Source of the DNA: CBDCUI01 sp965223115
Lineage (GTDB): Bacteria > Pseudomonadota > Gammaproteobacteria > UBA4575
Direction: 5' to 3'
Assembly: GCA_965223115.1 (NCBI GenBank)
Contig: OZ244982.1
Coordinates: forward strand, 1,426,001-1,490,000
DNA length: 64,000 nucleotides
Below, one piece after another: positions 7,315-16,014 of the stretch. Position numbers and translations under genes: made by a program. The number at the start of each line of letters is the position of its first letter. The first letter of the stretch is position 1. A model generated the notes under the pieces. It ran no database searches. It was given only the letters and a program-made list of their open reading frames with translations, and was not told where the DNA came from.

Positions 7315-9669
7315 ATGAAAGCTTTTATAGAAGATTTAAAAAACTCCTCTCAAAAGAAAATTATATTTTCACTCTTACTGATATCTTGTTTATCTACGTT
7401 AACCATATGTGCATTTATGTACAAAATATTTAATGAAAAATTGGAAGCTTCTTTACATACTCGCGCTGTAGAAATTATTGATATGATTGACTACATTGCA
7501 CAAACAACAGGGGAATCCCCTAAGCTCACCAAAGGTGTAAAAATACTAGCTGCCAACCAAGATATTAAGCTTATTGTCGTAAGAATCGATAACCCACCTG
7601 TCGTAATTGCATCAAATAAACATGCTTTAATTGGGCTTCCAGCCGAAGAAATCTTTCCAATGAATAGTGAAGCTAAATCATTCACTTTCACTCCAGAAAA
7701 AAACCAATACAAGGCTCTAGCATCAATTTGGTTAGAAAACCTAATTGATAACGGGCAACTTACAAAAGCTTCGGTTGGTGTTTTATTTGACACAACGAAA
7801 ACATACTCACAACTGCTATCGCAGATATTAAATACATCTATTATATTAATAATAACTATGATATGTGTCATAGCTATCGTATTTTTATTAACTAATATAT
7901 ATATATTCAAACCATTGGAACAGATTAATAAATCACTAAGCACAAATAGTAATGAAGATAAATATACTCCTATTCCATTCGTAGCAGATGATGAAATTGG
8001 TTCTGTCGCTAAAACTTTAAACCGGTTATTTTTTGACTTATATCAGTCAAAAATTTCATTGCACAAACAAAAAGAACGTTTTGACTTAGCCATGCAGGGC
8101 ACTCAAATAGGGCTTCTAGATTGGAATAGAAATGAAGATAAATTGTATTGTTCTTCCAGTGTTTCTGTCCTTCTTGGTATTAGCAAAGAAGAGTTTAAAC
8201 CTAACGCAAAAGCACTATCAAAATTAATCCATGTAGATGATCAAGAGTATGCAGCGACTGCTCTGATTTCACATTTAAAATTCAATACTAATTTCGATAT
8301 AGAGCTGCGTATAAAATATGGAAACACTGGTTATGTTTGGGTGAGAGCGCGCGGACAAGCCCAACGTGACCAAACAGGTAAAGCTACTCGCATGGTTGGC
8401 TATTTTGTTGATATATCAAAGAGAAAAGAACATGAACATTTCATGAATTCTCTATATTTATTAAGCACAAATGCCAAAATATCACTAGAATCTAAAATAA
8501 GCAAGATTTTAAAAGAAGCACAAAGTTATTTAAATATGACATGTGCAACAATATATAAAATTGAAAATGGGACTTGTACTACAAAGTTTTTTCAGTGCCC
8601 TAGTGAATATCAAATTTATACTAATTCGAAATTTTATCTCAAAGATACGCTTTGTTCATATACAATAAAAATAAATGACATTGTTGCAATACATAATGTT
8701 GCTATAACCAACCTCAGCCAAATTACGGCACATAAAAAGTATGGCATTAATTCATATATCAGCATGCCAATATATGTTCATGGAAAAGTTTATGGTACAT
8801 TAAGTTTTTTTGACAAAAGAATCAAAAATAATCCGTTTGAAGAACGTGAAAAATCATTTGTGCGCTCAGTTTCTCAATGGGTGGGTAATGAGATAATGCG
8901 TTCCCAGTATATTGACTACCTCCATGAAACTGAAATCAGATTAAGCGAAGCAGTATCTGAACTCACTAATACGAATTCAGAATTAGAAAATTTTGTTTAT
9001 GTAGCATCTCATGATTTACAAGAACCCTTAAGAATGATTACGAATTTTACAGGGTTACTAGAGAAAAACTATGGGGAAATATTAGATAATACTGCTAAAG
9101 AGTATTTAAACATAACATCTAATTCTGCCGTTCAAATGCGGAAATTAATTAAAGCATTATTAGATTATGCACAAGCAAGTAATGATAATGAAAAAACTGA
9201 ATATATAGATTTAAATGATGTGATGAATCACGTTTATGCTAATTTAGAAAAACAAATACAAGAAAACCATGCTGTTATTTCTGTTGAAGACCTTCCTATC
9301 ATTAAAGGAAACAGAGCTAGCATAATTAGTCTTATACAAAATCTAGTTAGTAATGGAATTAAATTTCAACTTAACAATAACTTCCCTAGAATTAAAATCA
9401 GCGCCAAACAAAATAATGATGAATGGATTATCTCAGTTAAAGATAATGGTATTGGAATAGACCCACGATATACCTCAAAAATATTTGAACCTTTTAAGCG
9501 CCTACATACTCAAAATGAATACAAAGGCACTGGTATTGGCTTAGCAGTATGCAAAAAAATAACGGATAGAATAGGTGGCAAAATACAAGTAGAAGCTAAT
9601 AAAGGTGTAGGAACTACATTCTATATAACTATCCCCAATCAAGCCATTAAAGCAGGTAAAGCAGCATGA
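7315..9669 (+). CDS. Membrane sensor histidine kinase with PAS and GAF domains
   Basis: A 784-aa hybrid-input kinase. Order: membrane helix about 17-37; periplasmic domain about 38-172; helix about 173-196; HAMP-like linker to about 245; PAS about 262-380 (PAS_3 type, ending VGYFVDISKRKEH); GAF about 385-540; HisKA with H566 in SHDLQEPLR; HATPase with N box near NLVSNGIKF and G boxes KDNGIGIDP and GTGIGLAVCKK. There is no receiver domain. The regulator gene overlaps its stop by 4 bp, giving a cognate pair. With the preceding binding protein it forms a likely binding-protein-dependent two-component system. What it controls is not evident from the neighbours. Confidence 0.92.
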   Translation: MKAFIEDLKNSSQKKIIFSLLLISCLSTLTICAFMYKIFNEKLEASLHTRAVEIIDMIDYIAQTTGESPKLTKGVKILAANQDIKLIVVRIDNPPVVIASNKHALIGLPAEEIFPMNSEAKSFTFTPEKNQYKALASIWLENLIDNGQLTKASVGVLFDTTKTYSQLLSQILNTSIILIITMICVIAIVFLLTNIYIFKPLEQINKSLSTNSNEDKYTPIPFVADDEIGSVAKTLNRLFFDLYQSKISLHKQKERFDLAMQGTQIGLLDWNRNEDKLYCSSSVSVLLGISKEEFKPNAKALSKLIHVDDQEYAATALISHLKFNTNFDIELRIKYGNTGYVWVRARGQAQRDQTGKATRMVGYFVDISKRKEHEHFMNSLYLLSTNAKISLESKISKILKEAQSYLNMTCATIYKIENGTCTTKFFQCPSEYQIYTNSKFYLKDTLCSYTIKINDIVAIHNVAITNLSQITAHKKYGINSYISMPIYVHGKVYGTLSFFDKRIKNNPFEEREKSFVRSVSQWVGNEIMRSQYIDYLHETEIRLSEAVSELTNTNSELENFVYVASHDLQEPLRMITNFTGLLEKNYGEILDNTAKEYLNITSNSAVQMRKLIKALLDYAQASNDNEKTEYIDLNDVMNHVYANLEKQIQENHAVISVEDLPIIKGNRASIISLIQNLVSNGIKFQLNNNFPRIKISAKQNNDEWIISVKDNGIGIDPRYTSKIFEPFKRLHTQNEYKGTGIGLAVCKKITDRIGGKIQVEANKGVGTTFYITIPNQAIKAGKAA

Positions 9670-10130
9670 ATTTAATTAATATTAAAAACAGAGCAGCCGA
9701 AATTTTATTAATTGAAGACAATCCAGGTGATGTAATGCTTACAAAAGAAGCATTTAAAGCAAGCCAATTTAAATGCAATGTGCATGTCGCTAATGATGGC
9801 GACGAAGCTTTAAAGATGCTATACAAACAGGGCTCATATCATAGTTTTCCAATGCCTGATCTTATTTTATTAGATTTAAACCTTCCCAAAATAGACGGTA
9901 GAGAAATACTAGACGATATAAAAAAAGACAAAGTATTAAAAGATATACCGGTTATTGTCTTATCTGGGTCTGATGCTGACATAGATATCACAACAAGCTA
10001 TGACTTACATGCAAACTCATATATGGTGAAACCTGATAACTTTAACGATCTAAAAGAAATTGTGTTATCAATTGAAAATTTTTGGTTTGAAAAAGATACT
10101 TGTCATCCTAATGATGATGCTATTCATTAA
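9666..10130 (+). CDS. Rcp1-like response regulator
   Basis: A 154-aa receiver-only protein of the Rcp1 type (regulators found beside phytochrome-like kinases). E17-D18, phospho-acceptor D70 in LILLDLNLP, S100 and K122 in MVKPDN are all present, so it should be phosphorylatable. It overlaps the kinase stop codon by 4 bp (ATGA), indicating translational coupling. With no DNA-binding domain it must act by protein contact or phosphorelay. It converges on the secretion operon, from which it is separated by 37 bp. Confidence 0.9.
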   Translation: MNLINIKNRAAEILLIEDNPGDVMLTKEAFKASQFKCNVHVANDGDEALKMLYKQGSYHSFPMPDLILLDLNLPKIDGREILDDIKKDKVLKDIPVIVLSGSDADIDITTSYDLHANSYMVKPDNFNDLKEIVLSIENFWFEKDTCHPNDDAIH

Positions 10131-10167
10131 TGATTTAACACACTAAATTCTTAACAAAGAATAACTT

Positions 10168-11523
10168 CTATCTTTCTTGAAATGCGTTCTGAAAACCACG
10201 GTAAACTGGTTTCAACAAGTAATCTAATACAGACTTTTCACCTGTTTTAATATCAGCTTGGACAGTCATTCCCGGTATTACGTGATACCGATCGGGATTA
10301 TTTCCTATATAGTGTTTTTGTAAGGCAATTTTTGCACGATAATAAGGCTGTCTCTCCTCATCTAAAAATGTTGAAGCACTAATCTGCTTCACCTCGCCTT
10401 TAACAGTACCAAAACGTTGTGGATCATAACTGTTTACTTTAATATCTGCCTCTTGTCCTGCATAGATATGTCCAATATCGGATGTGTTAATTTTTGATTC
10501 AACAATAAGTTCATCACCAGAAGGCACGATCTCCATGATTGTTTCTCCAGGTTTAATTACACTCTGTATAGTATTAACTACTAAGCCTTTAACCACACCA
10601 GACACGGGAGCAGTTACTTCAAGTCTATTTACACGATCTTTAAATTTCACTAAATTTTGATCTAATTCTGCTAGTTCCCCTGATACTTTTCCAATTTCTA
10701 CTTTCACAGACTCATATAAGCGATCTTCTAATTCCACTAAAGACTGTTCAGCTTCTTGCTTTGCTTCTTTAGCCACTCTTATATTCGATAATGTTTGATA
10801 ATACTGTGTTTCTGTTTCAGATAATTCTGCTTTCCTATCTAAGTATTCAGCACGTGAAACCAAGCCACGACTAGCAAGGTCTTCTCTCATATCTGCCTGA
10901 AGCCTAAGCACTTCTAGCTCACGTTTTAAATATACTGCTCTACTCTTTTCTCTCTTAAGTTCTTGTTCGCGTTGATTAACTTTAGTTTGTGCAACTCTTA
11001 TTTGTGATTTTCGACTTTTCAATTGTGCTTGATAAATTTCATTTTCGCTCAACACTAACTCTGGATATTTTTTATCATATTTTTCAAAATTAGGGATTTC
11101 TTCATTCAATATTGCATTGAGACGTACAAGCTGTAACTTAAGTATGGCATGACGTGCTTGCACTTGCTGCAAATCAGACTTAGTAGCCGATGGTTCAATT
11201 AACACCAAAACATCCCCTTTTGTAACAAGCTCTCCATCGCTCACTCTAATTTCTTTTACAATACCTCCTTCTAAATGCTGAACAACATGATTGTGTCCAC
11301 TTGGAACCACTTCACCTTGTGTAACTGCCACTTCATTTACAGGTGTAATAGATGCCCAAATAATAGCTGCAACACACAAAAATGCTGAGGTTAAAACTCC
11401 TACACTCACAACACCTGGTGCATCAGACTCTTCTAGCTGAATAGATTGAGAAATGAACCGTGCACGCGCTCTAGGCACTTCTGACTTTACTGAATTCGAT
11501 AAAGACAAACTTTTCTCAGTCAT
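10168..11523 (-). CDS. Type I secretion membrane fusion protein (HlyD family)
   Basis: The periplasmic adaptor that joins an inner-membrane ABC exporter to an outer-membrane TolC-like channel. It has 451 aa: a short cytoplasmic tail, one membrane helix (about residues 40-60), a lipoyl half-motif around VVQHLEGGIVKEI, a long alpha-helical hairpin (about 110-300), the second lipoyl half around VTAPVSGVVKG, and a C-terminal beta-barrel ending with the family motif PGMTVQADIKTGEKSVLDYLLKP split over its last 40 residues. Its start overlaps the stop of the upstream ABC gene by 4 bp. No TolC-type gene is in the window, so the outer-membrane partner is presumably encoded elsewhere. Confidence 0.93.
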   Translation of the reverse strand: MTEKSLSLSNSVKSEVPRARARFISQSIQLEESDAPGVVSVGVLTSAFLCVAAIIWASITPVNEVAVTQGEVVPSGHNHVVQHLEGGIVKEIRVSDGELVTKGDVLVLIEPSATKSDLQQVQARHAILKLQLVRLNAILNEEIPNFEKYDKKYPELVLSENEIYQAQLKSRKSQIRVAQTKVNQREQELKREKSRAVYLKRELEVLRLQADMREDLASRGLVSRAEYLDRKAELSETETQYYQTLSNIRVAKEAKQEAEQSLVELEDRLYESVKVEIGKVSGELAELDQNLVKFKDRVNRLEVTAPVSGVVKGLVVNTIQSVIKPGETIMEIVPSGDELIVESKINTSDIGHIYAGQEADIKVNSYDPQRFGTVKGEVKQISASTFLDEERQPYYRAKIALQKHYIGNNPDRYHVIPGMTVQADIKTGEKSVLDYLLKPVYRGFQNAFQER

Positions 11524-13709
11524 CTTTGCATCTCCGTTAAATATTTAACTGCTTCATCGGGGGTACCTACATGTGCAACCATCCCATTCATCATAACAAT
11601 GGCCCGATCGGCAAGCTTGATGTGAGAAGGTCTATGGCTCACCATTAAAACTGTTTGATTGCCACGCGTATTCATCAAGTGATTAATTAAATTATGATCT
11701 GTTACCGTATCCAAAGAAGTACCCGGCTCATCTAACAAAAATATCGGCGCCTGACGTAAATAGGATCTTGCAATACAAATTCCGTGAATAAGACCTGATG
11801 GCAATCTAGCTGTGTTGTGATCACCAACCAAGGTGTTAAAACCCTTAGGTAATCTTTGTATTGCGGTATAGATACCTGCTTGTCTAGCTGCAAGTTCTAA
11901 TTGATCATCTGTTGCCAAAGGTTGGTTTAAGCGAATGTTCTGAGCAATAGAACCATAAAATAAACTTGGCTTTTGCGGCATGTATGCGATTACTCGACGT
12001 AAATCTACAGCATTTAATTGACGCACATCAGTATCATCAATCGCTAAAACACCTGCCTGCGCACGATACATTCCTGCAACAAGTTTTAAAACTGTCGATT
12101 TTCCAGAACCATTTCCACCTACTATGGCAACGAATTCTCCAGGGTTAATTGAAAATGACACACCTACTAATGCTGGATCTTCATTAGGCCCATAGCGAAA
12201 TGTTACTCGATCAAATGTAATCTTGCCCTCGATCTTAGGCATAAGTAACCCGGCTTTGTAGCTATTAGGCTCTGAAGGTACCCGCATAAGCTGGTTTAAC
12301 TGTTTAATACTTTGCGTAATGGTATCTATTTGCAACATTGCTAAACACACACCTTGTAACGGAGATAAGACTCTCCACAATAATGCCATTATTGCGATGA
12401 GCGCACCTATGCTCATAGCTCCTGACATAACTTTTAGCGTTCCTAATGTTAAAACCAAAATACCTGCAAGCGTCATTAAAGTTTGTGCAATACTATTAAT
12501 GACCGCATGACTTGTTGATGTTACATATGTGCGCGTCATAGCTTCACCAGATGCTTCTCTATACAACTCTAACCAAGCACTTTCTGCACCTAATGCCTTA
12601 AGTTCTCTTAAGCCAGAAAAAGTTTCCATAAGCATTCTTTCACGTGCAGACCGCGCATGTCCTGCATGAATCAATTTTCGATTTAAATTAGGAAACCAAA
12701 ACCAACCTAATATTGCATAAAGAATAACCATTGTTATTGGTACTAAGGCTATCGTTCCACCCAATATTGCAAGTACAATAATAAATAGTAAAACAAAAGG
12801 TAATTCTAAGAATAAGGCTGCACTTGGGCCTGTAAAAAAATTTCTAATAGATTCGAATTGTCTTAATCTTGAAAGTTGTGAAAGTACAGTAGATCTTTCA
12901 GTAAGCGTTGGAGGCAGAGACATAATTTTCTTAAATGTTTCTACTCCTATAATATAATCTAAGCGCCCGGCTAATAACCCAAGTGTCTTTGAGCGAACCA
13001 CTCGAAATATTAATTCGCATGCAAGCGCCAGACTTAGTCCTGCCATTAAATAAGGAACACTATTTGTTGATCTAGCACCTATAACATTGTCATACACCAC
13101 CATAATAAATAATGGTACAAACAATGCGATAATATTTAAGATGAAAGTTATCACAAACAAGTGTTTTAATAATTTTCTAAATCTTTTTAGAATTTGTGTA
13201 AGCCATTGGTCAGCAGACTGCTCTTGACCTGTCATTGCATGTGTAGGATGCATATCTGTAAATAAATATGCTATTCCTTTTTTGTTTGAGATATCCCCTG
13301 TTAAATAATCTTTCCTGTTCGCATCATAGTAAGTATATCCATCATCTGATTTTCCAGTAATAACAAAAATGTCGTTGTTGTCAGATACAAACAAACAAGG
13401 AAATAAAGTAGAGCATAATTTTTTTACAGATGTTTTTTTCTCGTCGCTCTCATATCCCAAAGTCACTAACATATTACGCAAATCAACCAAATCCAAATGA
13501 TCTGCAAAATGTGGTATTGCTTCTATTAATTCTCGCTTATAGGAACGCCATCCAAGCTCACTAAGAATTGGAATAATACAAGCTGCATATGGAGAAATAT
13601 CTTCAACCTTGCGAAATTGTTGATTACGAATAGCATTTGCTAAACGCTCAGATAATGGTAAATCATCGCCTTCAGTGTACTTTTTTATATCTTCTGCAAT
13701 TGTGCTCAT
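11520..13709 (-). CDS. Type I secretion ABC exporter with C39-like N-domain
   Basis: A 729-aa fused permease-ATPase. Residues about 1-160 resemble the C39-like domain of LapB/HlyB-type exporters but have no catalytic Cys-His pair that I can see, so the domain probably binds cargo rather than cleaving it. Several membrane helices follow (about 180-450). The ATPase has Walker A GGNGSGKST, Walker B IFLLDEP with the catalytic glutamate, and an H-loop in VSHRPSH. The signature loop is unusual, LPSGL in place of LSGGQ. It starts 4 bp after the stop of the second ABC gene and overlaps hlyD. It is a candidate heterodimer partner of the next exporter. Confidence 0.9.
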   Translation of the reverse strand: MSTIAEDIKKYTEGDDLPLSERLANAIRNQQFRKVEDISPYAACIIPILSELGWRSYKRELIEAIPHFADHLDLVDLRNMLVTLGYESDEKKTSVKKLCSTLFPCLFVSDNNDIFVITGKSDDGYTYYDANRKDYLTGDISNKKGIAYLFTDMHPTHAMTGQEQSADQWLTQILKRFRKLLKHLFVITFILNIIALFVPLFIMVVYDNVIGARSTNSVPYLMAGLSLALACELIFRVVRSKTLGLLAGRLDYIIGVETFKKIMSLPPTLTERSTVLSQLSRLRQFESIRNFFTGPSAALFLELPFVLLFIIVLAILGGTIALVPITMVILYAILGWFWFPNLNRKLIHAGHARSARERMLMETFSGLRELKALGAESAWLELYREASGEAMTRTYVTSTSHAVINSIAQTLMTLAGILVLTLGTLKVMSGAMSIGALIAIMALLWRVLSPLQGVCLAMLQIDTITQSIKQLNQLMRVPSEPNSYKAGLLMPKIEGKITFDRVTFRYGPNEDPALVGVSFSINPGEFVAIVGGNGSGKSTVLKLVAGMYRAQAGVLAIDDTDVRQLNAVDLRRVIAYMPQKPSLFYGSIAQNIRLNQPLATDDQLELAARQAGIYTAIQRLPKGFNTLVGDHNTARLPSGLIHGICIARSYLRQAPIFLLDEPGTSLDTVTDHNLINHLMNTRGNQTVLMVSHRPSHIKLADRAIVMMNGMVAHVGTPDEAVKYLTEMQR

Positions 13710-13713
13710 AATT

Positions 13714-15468
13714 TTAACTGGCTGCTTGTTTAATTACAGGAAGAGAACTGTTCAAATATTTATTAAATTTATAATTTCTATTTTCTAGAACACCATTTTT
13801 CAATTCGAAATGGCGGTCGCATATTGCCAATAATGAGGGTCGATGCGAAATAATAATTAAGGTTCGACCTTTGCGATTGTTTTGTAAAAGAGAATGCAAT
13901 CGCGATTCATTGTTAAAATCCAAACATGAATTGGCATCATCAAATAATATAATCTTAGGATCACCATATACTTGGTCCCCTATCATGGAACGAACCAATA
14001 TAATTTGTTGACGCACACCAGCAGGAATCGCATCCACGTTTGCTCCACCAATTCTAGTATCTAAACCATTTGGCAGCTTAGTGATTGCTTTTGTAAGACC
14101 TAATTGTTCAGCTAAATCTATAGCTTGATCTATTGCCTCTCCTTCTCTAAATAATGTTAGATTATCCAAGATCGTGCCTTCATATATAGTGCCCTGTTGT
14201 GGCATTAATGCAATTTGAGCCCGAACAGCAGAACCATCCAATGTTTTTATATTATGTCCATCCAACAACACTTCACCTTGTGTTGGATTGACAAACCCCA
14301 TGATTAAATTCAGCAATGTTGTTTTCCCAACACCATTAGCACCTATTATTCCAATCGCCTCTGCTGGTTGTACTTGCAAAGAAATTCCAGACAGCAGTTC
14401 TGATTTGCTACCTTCATGTTGGAAATGAACATTTTTTAATTCGATTGCCCCTTGAAGTTTTATAGGTGTAGAGTGTTCTTTTAGAGCTTCAAGAGGTAAA
14501 GAAATCATCTTATTTATTTTCTCACCAGCTATATCTATTGCTTGTAATTGCGTCCATAATCCCATCGCTTTTAAAGCAGGTTGCAATACTCTTCCTGACA
14601 ACATAGTTCCAGCAGCAAGTGCCCCAATCGTTAAATCACCAGAAACAACATAAATGCTCCCAATCCCTACAAAACTCATCATTACAACTTGTGAGAATGT
14701 TGCTCCTAAACCAGAGACTACACTATTAATACGACTTACTTCATAAACACTTGATGCTGACTGTGACTGCAGTCTTTCATACCTACGCAACATTAGCGCT
14801 TCCATCGCCATAGATTTAACAGTATGTATACCTTGTAATGTTTCTATTAAAAAATTTTGCCTTCGCTGATCTGCATTAGATCTTTGTTCTAATGCTTTTT
14901 TTAATTTTCTTCCCGTAAAATACGAAACAACAATAAAAATACCTATTACTGTAATAGGTATAAGAACCATAGCCCCTGCAAACACAAAAATTAAACTTAA
15001 AAAAACAAAAACAAATGGAAGATCTACTAGCATTAAGATGGTTTGTCCTGAATAAAATTCACGAACTTTTTTAAGACTTTCCATTTTGTCAAGATATGAA
15101 CCAATCGAATTGCTTTCAAACTTGATCAAATCAGCATGAACGACTCTTTCAATTGCATACATCCCTTCTTTATGTTCATACTGAACACCTTTCCAAGTAA
15201 GAATAGAAGACCTAGCTACTCTAAGCACACCTTCCAATACAGCTGCAATCAACAAGCCTAATATTAAGAGTATAAAAGTATCAGTAGCCTGGTTAGGTAA
15301 TATACGATCATAAACTTGTAAAATTACTATTGGTAAAGCTAATGTAGTCAAATTTATTATTAGTGACGCAAGTAACACGTCCCAACGCTTCCATGCTGTA
15401 GGAGGCTGATGTTTTTGATTAGAAGAATGATTTATTTGAGTTTCTTCCGCAGCTAAATACTGGGACAT
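13714..15468 (-). CDS. Type I secretion ABC exporter, second subunit
   Basis: A 584-aa permease-ATPase without the C39-like domain. Membrane helices occupy about residues 30-310. The ATPase has Walker A GANGVGKTT, H-loop IISHRPS and Walker B IILFDDA, in which aspartate replaces the catalytic glutamate. The signature loop is IPAGV rather than LSGGQ. A weakened Walker B beside a partner with an intact one is the usual pattern of heterodimeric ABC exporters, so the two ABC proteins and HlyD probably form one complex. It is the first gene of the secretion operon, downstream of the adhesin on the same strand. Confidence 0.9.
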   Translation of the reverse strand: MSQYLAAEETQINHSSNQKHQPPTAWKRWDVLLASLIINLTTLALPIVILQVYDRILPNQATDTFILLILGLLIAAVLEGVLRVARSSILTWKGVQYEHKEGMYAIERVVHADLIKFESNSIGSYLDKMESLKKVREFYSGQTILMLVDLPFVFVFLSLIFVFAGAMVLIPITVIGIFIVVSYFTGRKLKKALEQRSNADQRRQNFLIETLQGIHTVKSMAMEALMLRRYERLQSQSASSVYEVSRINSVVSGLGATFSQVVMMSFVGIGSIYVVSGDLTIGALAAGTMLSGRVLQPALKAMGLWTQLQAIDIAGEKINKMISLPLEALKEHSTPIKLQGAIELKNVHFQHEGSKSELLSGISLQVQPAEAIGIIGANGVGKTTLLNLIMGFVNPTQGEVLLDGHNIKTLDGSAVRAQIALMPQQGTIYEGTILDNLTLFREGEAIDQAIDLAEQLGLTKAITKLPNGLDTRIGGANVDAIPAGVRQQIILVRSMIGDQVYGDPKIILFDDANSCLDFNNESRLHSLLQNNRKGRTLIIISHRPSLLAICDRHFELKNGVLENRNYKFNKYLNSSLPVIKQAAS

Positions 15469-15860
15469 TACTTATTACCTTACTTAAATATCTACATACA
15501 CACAAAGCCTAGCAATCAAACATTGCCAAGCATTTGTTTTTATATGTATTTATTAACGGCAATAACGTTAAACTCTTTAGAAATCAGAAAGTTGTATCAT
15601 TGTCAAAGACAAAGTTAACTAATTTAATGACAAAGGGTGTTGACTGAATTGCCAGCCCAACAAATCAACTTATAGCTGCTGTTATTTAGAGTTATTTTAA
15701 CTTGAGGAAGATTCAAATTTTACTTACAAATAAAGCTAATTTATTAACTATAGCTTGCCAAGTTAACAATATCTTAGTTAATTAAAAATGCTCTTTGAGC
15801 AATTTTTTATACTCTACTAAATTGCTTGTCTATTTTGCTTAATAGTTATTTCTATTTAGA
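15469..15860. other. Intergenic region upstream of the secretion operon
   Basis: No gene is supported here. It contains one terminator-like hairpin (15784-15808) and presumably the promoter for the ABC-ABC-HlyD operon. A TTGACA-like box occurs on the minus strand at 15601-15606 but no convincing -10 box lies at the right distance, so I do not call a promoter. Confidence 0.5.
15784..15808 (-). terminator. Terminator-like hairpin after the adhesin and small peptide
   Basis: Read on the minus strand: a run of A, then TTGCTC, AAA loop, GAGCA, then a T run. The five GC-containing pairs extend into an A/T stem. The element is nearly symmetric and could also work on the plus strand. It lies 53 bp after the small-peptide stop, where the adhesin transcript would be expected to end. 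Confidence 0.5.
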
Positions 15861-15953
15861 TTAGCAATACATTTTTTTCATTACATGTATAAATCCAATC
15901 TGAGCTAACACAACTATAGCAGCTGTAATTACCATCCATGCAAATGTAATCAC
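15861..15953 (-). CDS. 30-residue predicted membrane peptide
   Basis: Not a recognised family. On the minus strand a strong ribosome-binding site GGAGGT lies 5 nt before a GTG start at 15953. The frame runs 30 codons to TAA. After a few residues the peptide is one continuous hydrophobic helix (VITAAIVVLAQIGFIHV) and ends with a short basic tail (KKMYC), the profile of a single-span inner-membrane microprotein. It sits 61 bp after the adhesin stop and before the terminator hairpin, so it could be made from the adhesin transcript. The ribosome-binding site is the main support. Confidence 0.5.
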   Translation of the reverse strand: MITFAWMVITAAIVVLAQIGFIHVMKKMYC

Positions 15954-16014
15954 TTTATACCTCCGTGTATTTTCCGTTATTTACTCAACAATCATAAATA
16001 CAAATCACATTTGA

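Noticed and set aside
15578..15606. Sigma-70 promoter for the exporter operon from a TTGACA at 15601-15606 on the minus strand
   Set aside because: No acceptable -10 hexamer lies 16 to 18 bp downstream.
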